A DNA stretch of 48,090 nt from the NCBI GenBank assembly GCA_030596605.1, contig JAUVJI010000012.1, positions 1-48,090 on the forward strand, read 5' to 3'. How positions within the stretch are numbered: the stretch's first letter is position 1; every line of letters begins with the position of its first letter. The DNA comes from Bacteroidales bacterium. Lineage in GTDB: Bacteria > Bacteroidota > Bacteroidia > Bacteroidales > JAADJA01. The notes under the pieces were generated by a model. The model was not told where the DNA came from. It saw nothing but the letters and a program-made list of their open reading frames with translations, and made no database searches. Of the stretch, positions 18,083 through 25,388 are shown in pieces. The position numbers and the translations under genes are program-made.

Positions 18083-18679
18083 ATGATGGATTTGAATAAT
18101 ATACATTTTGCGATTCCTGAAAATATCGATAGGATAATTCATAAATATTTCAAACCTGATTCTCTTGCTCATAAGTATTATTATACTCATTGTTTAAAGG
18201 TTACTGAATTATCGTTGCTAATTGTTGAAAGAAACAAAAACTTAAATCTAAATACAGATTATATTCTCAAAGGAGCCATGCTGCACGACATTGGAATAAT
18301 AAAAACAAACGCTCCAAAAATTGGCTGTTTTGGAGATTATCCATATATAGCCCATACTTATCTTGGCCGGGAAATACTTGAAGAAGAGGGATTGCCGGAT
18401 ATTGCACCAATTTGTGAAAGACATCTTGGAACAGGGTTAACAGTCAGTGATATCATTGAGTCAAATTTCCCCTTACCGCACCGGGACATGACTCCAAAAT
18501 CATTGGAAGAAAAGCTGATTTGTTATGCTGACAAGTTTTATTCGAAATCTGATAAACATTTAACGGTGCCTAAAACTCCCGAAAAAATCAGAAAAAAGAT
18601 ACTTAAGTACGGCAAGGATAAATTAAAGACCTTCAATGAATTTGTTGATCTGTTTGGGATAGATTATATCTACAAATAG
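18083..18679 (+). CDS. HD-domain protein (TIGR00295-like phosphohydrolase)
   Basis: 198 residues with an HD metal-dependent phosphohydrolase pattern: His36 in THCLKVTELS, the His-Asp pair at 68-69 in GAMLHDIGI, His91 in AHTYLGREI, His114 in CERHLGTGLT, and a downstream ICYADKFYSK acidic segment. The spacing resembles the small stand-alone HDIG proteins grouped as TIGR00295, whose substrates are not firmly known; nucleotides or phosphate esters are likely. The start could be either ATG of the ATGATG pair at 18083. It is monocistronic between tRNA-Arg and the ncRNA. Confidence 0.8.
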   Translation: MMDLNNIHFAIPENIDRIIHKYFKPDSLAHKYYYTHCLKVTELSLLIVERNKNLNLNTDYILKGAMLHDIGIIKTNAPKIGCFGDYPYIAHTYLGREILEEEGLPDIAPICERHLGTGLTVSDIIESNFPLPHRDMTPKSLEEKLICYADKFYSKSDKHLTVPKTPEKIRKKILKYGKDKLKTFNEFVDLFGIDYIYK

Positions 18680-18694
18680 GATCTGAGTTCCCCT

Positions 18695-19229
18695 AAAAAC
18701 CTAGCGGGGACCTTGTCTGACCGACAAGATCCCCGCTCACTTTGCAATCACCGTAGTGTTTGCTCTGTGCCAAGTTACGGTTATTATGATTTGCTCTTTC
18801 CTGGTTTCCCCTTGCGGTTCGGCCTTTCCTGAGCCTGGTTGAGTTCCGGTCGACCGTTGCCGGTTTTCCTTTGCTTAACCGCAGCTTTTCTTCGCTCCCT
18901 GCAATTCGATTTCCTTGCGGATTTCGGTTCGCAGTTTGGAACCTGTCTGTTAAACCTTGCGGTTTAAGTTTTCAGATTCCCTGACCTCCTCAAGCTGACT
19001 TGCATTTCCGCCGCTCCGAAGAACTTTGTTTTTGCAGGCCTGAATTTTCCGGGAAGTTCTCTTACGATCCCTTCCTTTCCAAACCACCTGATTTCAAGGC
19101 TGATTTAATTTTGGCTGACAACCTAATGCCCTTCCTCCATTAAATCCGGGTTAATTCCTGTTCTGCCGTTGCCGGTTTTCCGTTCCTTAACCCCTGACGA
19201 TCCAAGCTAACCTTTTATCCCTCACTTGG
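18695..19229 (-). ncRNA. Unrecognised structured ncRNA candidate, about 530 nt
   Basis: On the minus strand a good Bacteroidota promoter (TTGACA at 19262-19267, then TACTTTTG at 19236-19243) is followed by about 530 bases that are clearly more GC-rich than the neighbours and have no long open frame. The segment ends in a strong terminator hairpin (18703-18737, stem beginning AGCGGGGA) and a T run. Inside, CCGCAAGG occurs three times and AAAACCGGCAACGG twice, both of which can form stems capped by a GCAA tetraloop. The two AAAACCGGCAACGG copies lie in related 44-46 nt modules. It is not RNase P RNA (present at 21202), tmRNA or 6S RNA by any signature I can see. I cannot name the class. Confidence 0.6.
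18703..18737 (-). terminator. Terminator hairpin of the 530-nt ncRNA
   Basis: A 15-base stem (AGCGGGGATCTTGTC pairs with GACAAGGTCCCCGCT, one G-T pair) and a 5-base loop are followed on the minus strand by AGGTTTTT. Confidence 0.85.
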
Positions 19230-19235
19230 TAAAAA

Positions 19236-19267
19236 CAAAAGTACATCAAGCACCACCCTTTTGTCAA
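19236..19267 (-). promoter_or_regulatory. Promoter of the 530-nt ncRNA
   Basis: On the minus strand the TTG of TTGACA lies 21 bases before TACTTTTG, matching the Bacteroidota -33/-7 arrangement. The first transcribed base would be near 19229. Confidence 0.7.
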
Positions 19268-19419
19268 GTTTTTAAGCCTTTAGATTTGAACATGATTTTA
19301 ACATAACATATTAACAATTGTTAATAACGAATCTAAATAACAGAATATCTATCACTTGGAAATAAGCCAGTAATAAAACTTTGTTGATAAGAATGAAAGA
19401 TATATAATTTGATTTCTGT

Positions 19420-21063
19420 CTATTCTGATTTAAAGACTTGCTCTCCTCCTGAAAAGGTTGCTATAACTTTTACATTAGGCACAATTTCTATTTCTAAGAT
19501 CATAATATCCTCATCCAGGATAACAAAATCAGCAAATTTACCAGCTTCAATACTACCTTTAACATCTTCTTCAAAAGCTGCCTTTGCGGCCCAGATAGTC
19601 ATACCCCGGAGCGCATCCTCCCTGCTTAACGCATTATTAATTTGAAATCCTTCCTCTGGCCAACCTTTCAAATCTTTCCTGGCGACCGCTGCATAAAAAG
19701 TGTATAGCGGATTAATATTCTCAACTGGAAAATCCGTTCCTAAAGGCAACCAATCATTCTGATCGAGTAATTGTTGGTAAGCATAGGCCCCTTCTATCCT
19801 TTCAGCTCCTACCCTGTCTTCAGCCCAGTACATATCGGAAGTGGCGTGGGTTGGTTGAACAGATGGTACGATGGAATTTTCTCTGAATAATTTAAAATCA
19901 TCAGTGTGGATAATTTGTGCATGTTCAATCCTCCATCTTCTATCATTTATCCCTTTTAAATATTCAGCGTACAAATTCAATATAAACCGATTTGCTTCAT
20001 CACCGATTGCATGTGTATTTACCTGGAAATTATGCTCAATGGCTTTTGCACAAATATTTTTGTAATAGTCAGGTTCATGCATAAACAGACCTGAATTGTC
20101 CGGATCGTCAGAATAGGGTTCGATCATTTTAGCGCCTCTCGAACCAAGCGCTCCATCTGCAAATAGTTTAATAGAACGAACGGTTAATCTTTCAGTTATA
20201 TAAGGTCCTTGTTTAACATAGCTATCAAGATTATTATGAGAAGGGCTAAGCATAGCATAAATCCTCATTTTAAAACTTCCTTCCTGGTGCATCACATCTA
20301 TCAAGTCAACTATCTCTTTTCCCAGTCCAGCATCATGAACAGAGGTTAACCCTACTGGAAAACAATTCCTTTCAGCTGCCATCAAAGCATCTCGGTCAAA
20401 TTCTTCATTCGATCGAGGTATTATATTAGATACAAGATCCATGGCATTATCAATTAATATGCCTGTTGGCTCTCCATTTGATACAAATACATCACCGCCA
20501 GCAATTTTAGTTTCCGCAGTAATTCCGACTCGTTTTAAGGCTTCTGAATTGGCTACTGCTGCATGCCCATCAATGCGGGTAAGGTAAACCGGATTGTTTG
20601 GAAAAGCCTCATCCAAAAGATCTTTGGTTGGAAAATCTTTTATCTCCCAATCATTCTGATCCCAGCCACGGCCTTCTATCCATTCTGATGGATTTTTCTG
20701 ATAATGCTCCTTTAACCGTTCTACCACCTCCTCGAACGATTTTGTCCCCACTAAATCCGCACGTTTAAGCAAATTACACCCATATCCGTAAAAATGACAA
20801 TGTGCATCGATAAATCCTGGATAAACTGATTTTCCGTCAGCATCAATTATATTTTCAGAAATATAATTCCCCAAAATCGCTATATTGGTTCCTACAGCTA
20901 TAAATTTTCCATTCTCAACAGCAAATGCCTCATGGATGGCAAATGTCTCATCAAGTGTATAGACCTTTGCATTGTGGACAATTAAATCGGCTTGTTTTTT
21001 TTGATTTGCACATGAACTCATAATTATCAGGGTTCCAAGAAAGAAAAATATTGCTTGTTTCAT
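19420..21063 (-). CDS. Amidohydrolase (YtcJ-like, amidohydrolase 3 family) lipoprotein
   Basis: 547 residues. The N-terminus is a lipoprotein signal with Cys18 (IIMSSC), so the enzyme is expected to be membrane-attached outside the cytoplasm. Family marks are IVHNAKVYTLDETF, the metal-binding GFIDAHCHFYG, the WIEGRGWDQNDWE segment, HAVANSEALKRVGI-type region (HAAVANSEALKRVGI), LFADGALGSRGA, VNTHAIGDEANRFIL, RIEHAQIIH and LGTDFPVENINPLYTFYAA. YtcJ-like enzymes hydrolyse amides or imides; the substrate here is not evident. It stands alone on the minus strand. Confidence 0.88.
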   Translation of the reverse strand: MKQAIFFFLGTLIIMSSCANQKKQADLIVHNAKVYTLDETFAIHEAFAVENGKFIAVGTNIAILGNYISENIIDADGKSVYPGFIDAHCHFYGYGCNLLKRADLVGTKSFEEVVERLKEHYQKNPSEWIEGRGWDQNDWEIKDFPTKDLLDEAFPNNPVYLTRIDGHAAVANSEALKRVGITAETKIAGGDVFVSNGEPTGILIDNAMDLVSNIIPRSNEEFDRDALMAAERNCFPVGLTSVHDAGLGKEIVDLIDVMHQEGSFKMRIYAMLSPSHNNLDSYVKQGPYITERLTVRSIKLFADGALGSRGAKMIEPYSDDPDNSGLFMHEPDYYKNICAKAIEHNFQVNTHAIGDEANRFILNLYAEYLKGINDRRWRIEHAQIIHTDDFKLFRENSIVPSVQPTHATSDMYWAEDRVGAERIEGAYAYQQLLDQNDWLPLGTDFPVENINPLYTFYAAVARKDLKGWPEEGFQINNALSREDALRGMTIWAAKAAFEEDVKGSIEAGKFADFVILDEDIMILEIEIVPNVKVIATFSGGEQVFKSE

Positions 21064-21186
21064 AAATTAAGGTTTTAAGCAAAAATAGAATATTTGATCG
21101 TATCTTTTGCCATGAATTCACGAATTTATTTAACATCCAAATATATAGAACCTTGATTTTAATAACTTTAGTTTTTCAAATTGCTG

Positions 21187-21194
21187 TATCTTTG
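21187..21194 (+). promoter_or_regulatory. -7 element (TATCTTTG) of rnpB
   Basis: TATCTTTG fits TAnnTTTG and ends 7 bp before the inferred 5' end of RNase P RNA. Confidence 0.6.
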
Positions 21195-21201
21195 CAAATT
21201 G

Positions 21202-21650
21202 TATTAACAGTCCGTTCTATCGTCCCGCCGCAGGCGGGAAGGAAAGTCGGGACAACACAGAGCGCCGTACTTCCTAACGGGAAGGCTTTCTTGATGCGTT
21301 AAGCGTAACCGTTAAGCGTCATCAAAAGAGACAGCAAGTGCCGCAGAAAATAACTGCCGACACCGGGGTTTTTGGTTAGTTGGGCGTTACTTGAAAGAGT
21401 AAAGCCCTCCTTCGCCAAGGCTTCGGAGGGCGAGGGTGAAAATGTGAGGTAAGAGCTCACAGGTTGGTGTGGTGACATATCAATCGGGTAAACCTTACGG
21501 GTTGAAAGGCCATGTATACCGGGGCTGAAGGGCTGCTCGCCCGATCCCGGGGGGTTGGCCGCTAGATACTGATGGTGACATCAGGGTCAGATAAATGATA
21601 GAACCCCGATAGCTATCGGGGACAGAATCCCGCTTACAGGGCTGTTGATA
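21202..21650 (+). ncRNA. rnpB: RNase P RNA
   Basis: About 449 nt. The ends pair as P1 (TATTAACAG with CTGTTGATA). Conserved elements are in order: GGAAAGTCGGGACAACACAG, AGAGACAGCAAGTGCCGCAG with AAATAACTGCCGAC, GGTGAAAATGTGAGGTAAGAG, GGCCGCTAGATA, GATAAATGATAGAA and the 3' ACAGAATCCCGCTTACAGG. This is the catalytic RNA that matures tRNA 5' ends. Three variable helices consist of perfect or near-perfect palindromes that look like dispersed genomic repeats (21223-21239, 21404-21431, 21604-21621). A palindromic terminator follows at 21661. Confidence 0.95.
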
Positions 21651-21660
21651 CAAGATATAT

Positions 21661-21736
21661 CGTCATTGCAAGTGATGTATAATTAAAACAATTTTATAAT
21701 GAGATTGCTTCAATTTCACTCGCAATGACGTTTTTT
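21661..21736 (+). terminator. Palindromic repeat acting as rnpB terminator
   Basis: CGTCATTGCAAGTGA and TCACTCGCAATGACG form a long imperfect stem around an A/T-rich loop, with nine T following. The CGTCATTGC...GCAATGACG pattern resembles a dispersed bacterial palindromic repeat that I recall from many genomes. Confidence 0.7.
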
Positions 21737-21829
21737 TTTATTTTTTGATAATTTTATATTTATACTTTTAAATATTTCGTATATTTACAGGTCACTATTT
21801 TAGTTGCCAACTTTCAATATATGTGAGTT

Positions 21830-23632
21830 ATGAAAAAAGTGATCATTCTACTTGTGTTGCTGAGTTTCATTTGCATTGGAATAAATTCACAGGATATACA
21901 TCTACCTGAAAAAACTCAAATATTTTTCGATGATTTTGAAAGCTATATTCCAGGTGGCCAACTTGTATGTCAAAATCCTGAAGATTGGACAACATGGAAC
22001 AATCTACCATGCACCTATCAAGATCCGTACATTACTGATACAGTAGTAAACAATACTTCACAATCAGTAATTTTAGTTGATTCTAACGACCTTGTTAAGC
22101 CTATTGATAATTACACCGAAGGAAGGTACAGGATCAGTTTTAAGATGTTTGTACCGGACGGATTTTATGGATATTTCAATACACTACAAATTTTTGATGG
22201 TATAAATAGTGAATATGGAATGCAAGTATTTTTCGAGGACAATAGCACTGCCTATTGTGATGGTGTAGTAAATACCAGTTTTAATTACACCCATTACTCA
22301 TGGTTTGAGAATGATATCATTGTCGACCTTGACAATGACCATGCTAAATACTTTTATAATAGCATGCTTATTGATGAATGGCAATGGAGCCAGGGAGGGA
22401 GTTTTAGCGGTATAAACCAACTGGCAGGCTCTGAATTTTATCCATGGACAAATGTACCACAGGGTGTGGCAAAATTTTATATTGATGATTATCAAATTGA
22501 AGAACTTCAGCCTATTGAACTTCTCCCCCCTTTTAATTTAAATCTTGAAACATCCGGTAGTGATATTATCCTCAATTGGGACAGTCCGTATGGTGGTGAT
22601 TGGTTATATTGGGATTACGGAAACACAGGTAACGGTATCGGTACAAATGGCGATTCAATTTTTATTGCTTCAAGATGGGATACAGCAGATTTAGCAGGCT
22701 ATAATGGTTTTTATTTATCCAAAATTAAATTCTTCGCCCAAAGTAATACATGCACATATAGTCTAAGGGTCTGGATTGGTGAAAATTCCCCAACACTAAT
22801 GATTGTACAGGATGTTCCTGAATTTGCAACCTACGACTGGAATGAAATTGTTTTGAATAATCCGGTATTGATAGATGCTTCGCAAGAATTGTGGTTTGGA
22901 TATGTATGCACTTCTCAAATGGGTGAGTTCCCTGCAGCATGTGATGATGGTCCTGCAATTCCATATAAAGGGGATATGATAGCATTTAATCCCCCTGGAT
23001 CTTATTTTGTTTCAATGTCTGTTGATTACGGACTGGATTATAACTGGAACGTTGCAGGATTTGTTACAGAAACAAAAGATAGTAAAGAGATAGCCAAACC
23101 TCTTGTAAAAAATAATGCAAATCAGCATCAACCATCAATAAAGCCAAAATTAATTTCTAAAAAATCGGAAATAGATTTAGGGAATTTTTATAACAAATAT
23201 TTGCAAGGATACAATATCTATCATTCCTTCAATTGGGGACCTTATGTATTGTTTGATTTTACCACCGAAAAAACCTGGACCCACGAAGACCTGCCAACAG
23301 GACATTACGCCTATTATGTAACAGCCTTGTACGACGAAGGGGAATCCGTTCCTTCGGATACGGTTTCTGCTTTTCTGACAAACATTAATGAAAACAAAAT
23401 AAACGACATCAGGATCAGTCCCAATCCGGCAAAAGATTTTGTTCAAGTAGAATCCAGAACCGAAATCCATAAGATTTTACTTTTTGACCTGAACGGCAGG
23501 ATCAAAAAAGAAATTACAGGAATAAACAAAACCAGTTTAAACTTTACTGTTGATGATTTGATTCCGGGAGTGTATTTGCTTCGCATGGAAACCGAAAATA
23601 GAAATATGGATTATAAGCTAGTTATTCAATGA
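21830..23632 (+). CDS. T9SS-secreted protein, first of a tandem pair
   Basis: 600 residues: signal peptide (MKKVIILLVLLSFICIGINS), then a beta-rich domain (about 28-225) beginning FFDDFESYIPGGQLVCQNP, DWTTW and RISFKMFVPDG of concanavalin-like appearance. A second beta domain (about 235-410) contains SLRVWIGEN and the paired ELWFGYVC and DDGPA motifs. A linker holds a YNIYHSFNWGPY segment, followed by a fibronectin-III-like part (YYVTALYDEGESVPSD). The C-terminus is a type A T9SS sorting domain (IRISPNPAKDFVQV...GVYLLRME). Function unknown; probably surface-bound or released, perhaps carbohydrate- or peptide-binding. Its TGA overlaps the ATG of the next gene. Confidence 0.85.
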   Translation: MKKVIILLVLLSFICIGINSQDIHLPEKTQIFFDDFESYIPGGQLVCQNPEDWTTWNNLPCTYQDPYITDTVVNNTSQSVILVDSNDLVKPIDNYTEGRYRISFKMFVPDGFYGYFNTLQIFDGINSEYGMQVFFEDNSTAYCDGVVNTSFNYTHYSWFENDIIVDLDNDHAKYFYNSMLIDEWQWSQGGSFSGINQLAGSEFYPWTNVPQGVAKFYIDDYQIEELQPIELLPPFNLNLETSGSDIILNWDSPYGGDWLYWDYGNTGNGIGTNGDSIFIASRWDTADLAGYNGFYLSKIKFFAQSNTCTYSLRVWIGENSPTLMIVQDVPEFATYDWNEIVLNNPVLIDASQELWFGYVCTSQMGEFPAACDDGPAIPYKGDMIAFNPPGSYFVSMSVDYGLDYNWNVAGFVTETKDSKEIAKPLVKNNANQHQPSIKPKLISKKSEIDLGNFYNKYLQGYNIYHSFNWGPYVLFDFTTEKTWTHEDLPTGHYAYYVTALYDEGESVPSDTVSAFLTNINENKINDIRISPNPAKDFVQVESRTEIHKILLFDLNGRIKKEITGINKTSLNFTVDDLIPGVYLLRMETENRNMDYKLVIQ

Positions 23633-25362
23633 AAAAGATAGTATTTATTCTTATCCTTATTATTCCCTTTTATATAAAGGGGAGTACACAGGATACAAAA
23701 GCAATTATTTTTTTTGATGATTTTGAAATTTATATTCCAAGTGGCCAACTTGTCTGTCAAAATCCTGATGATTGGACAACATGGGACAATCTTCCATGCA
23801 CTTATCAAGATCCGTATATTACAGATACCCTGGCATACAGTGGTTTAAATTCAGTTGTTCTGGTTGATTCAAACGACCTTGTAAAACCTATAAATAATTA
23901 TACCAGCGGAAGGTATAAAATCAGCTTTAAAATGTTTATTCCAGAAGGATCTTATGGATATTTTATCACACTTCAAAAATTTGAAGGCTTAAATAGTAAT
24001 TGGGGTATGCAGGTTTTCTTCCTGGAGGAGGGAAATGCTCATATTTTATGTCCCTCAGCAATTCCTTTCCAATACAGCAATAATAGCTGGAATAGTAATG
24101 ATATAATTATCGACTTAGATCATGATCATGCAAAATATTTCCATAACAATATTTTAATTGAAGAGTGGTGTTGGAGTTACGGAGGGGGTTGGAGTGGTAT
24201 AAACCAATTGGCAGGTTCCGAGTTTTATCCCTGGACAAATGTTCCACAGGGTGTAGGAAAATTTTATATTGATGATTATCAAATTGAAGAACTGGAACCA
24301 TTCCAGTTGCTGCCACCTGAAAACCTAACCCTTGAAACATCCGGGAATAATATTATTCTAAATTGGGAAAGTCCGTTGCAGACATACTGGATACACTATG
24401 ATGGTGAAAACTATGGGAATGGAATTGGGCCCGGTCCTGTTTATATAGCTGCGCGGTTTTTACCTGAAGATATTCAGGCTCTAAACGGAATGTTCCTGAC
24501 CAAAATAAAATTCTTTGCCAGGAACAGCGACTGTTCTTATAGCCTTAGGGTATGGACAGGTGAGAATGCTGGAAATCTTATTCTCGAACAAGATGTACCG
24601 GAATTTACCCCGGACTCATGGAATGAAATCGAGCTGAATGCTCCTGTCCTTATTGATGCTTCGCAGGAATTATGGCTGGGAAATATCTGTTCAAATGCCT
24701 GGGATTATCCTGCTGCCTGTGATGAAGGTCCTGCCTTACCATTTAAGGGTGATCTAGTTTCTTTTGATGGTATCAACTGGGTTTCTTTGTCACTTGAATA
24801 CGGATTGGATTATAACTGGAATATTCGGGGCCTGGTTACTGAAAATACAGACAATAAAGAAAATGCAATGCACTTGACACAACATAAAACACCACCATTG
24901 TTTCGATCAAATCAAACTGCTTTAAAAAATTTAACAGGGTATAATATTTATCATTCCTTTAATTGGGGTCCCTTTGATATGCTGGACTTTACAACGGATA
25001 CAATGTTTACTCACGAGAAACTATTGACAGGAAACTATGAATATTATGTAACAGCATTGTACGACGAAGGGGAATCAATTCCTTCGGATACGGTTTCTGC
25101 TTTTCTGACAAATATTATTGAAAATAAAATAAACAACATCCAGATCAGTCCCAATCCGGCAAAAGATTTTGTAGTAATTCTATCAGACCAAATTATTCAA
25201 AATGTATCTTTAATGAATTTGTCAGGCCAGATTTTTGAGGAAAATAACGAAATAAAAAAATACAGTTTTAGCATTGTGCTTAACCAGTACGATCCGGGAG
25301 TTTATTTGATACGAATTGAATCAGAGAATGAATTGATCTATAAAAAAATAATAATTCAATAA
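23629..25362 (+). CDS. T9SS-secreted protein, paralogue of the preceding gene
   Basis: 577 residues with the same architecture as its neighbour and long identical stretches (GQLVCQNP, WTTW, LPCTYQDPYITDT, INQLAGSEFYPWTNVPQGV, YYVTALYDEGES). It is shorter in the linker before the YNIYHSFNWGPF segment. It ends in its own T9SS sorting domain (IQISPNPAKDFVVI...GVYLIRIES). Its start codon overlaps the upstream stop as ATGA, so the pair is translationally coupled. Nucleotide identity is still visible (for example TACGACGAAGGGGAAT near both 3' ends), which points to a fairly recent tandem duplication. Function unknown. Confidence 0.85.
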   Translation: MKKIVFILILIIPFYIKGSTQDTKAIIFFDDFEIYIPSGQLVCQNPDDWTTWDNLPCTYQDPYITDTLAYSGLNSVVLVDSNDLVKPINNYTSGRYKISFKMFIPEGSYGYFITLQKFEGLNSNWGMQVFFLEEGNAHILCPSAIPFQYSNNSWNSNDIIIDLDHDHAKYFHNNILIEEWCWSYGGGWSGINQLAGSEFYPWTNVPQGVGKFYIDDYQIEELEPFQLLPPENLTLETSGNNIILNWESPLQTYWIHYDGENYGNGIGPGPVYIAARFLPEDIQALNGMFLTKIKFFARNSDCSYSLRVWTGENAGNLILEQDVPEFTPDSWNEIELNAPVLIDASQELWLGNICSNAWDYPAACDEGPALPFKGDLVSFDGINWVSLSLEYGLDYNWNIRGLVTENTDNKENAMHLTQHKTPPLFRSNQTALKNLTGYNIYHSFNWGPFDMLDFTTDTMFTHEKLLTGNYEYYVTALYDEGESIPSDTVSAFLTNIIENKINNIQISPNPAKDFVVILSDQIIQNVSLMNLSGQIFEENNEIKKYSFSIVLNQYDPGVYLIRIESENELIYKKIIIQ

Positions 25363-25388
25363 CTGAAAATCTAATTCCCAGACTCTAA

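Noticed and set aside
18695-19229. Short minus-strand frames in the ncRNA, including one ending in SPLGF
   Set aside because: They lack starts with ribosome-binding sites and overlap the terminator hairpin. Structure and composition fit RNA better, though annotation pipelines may call proteins here.
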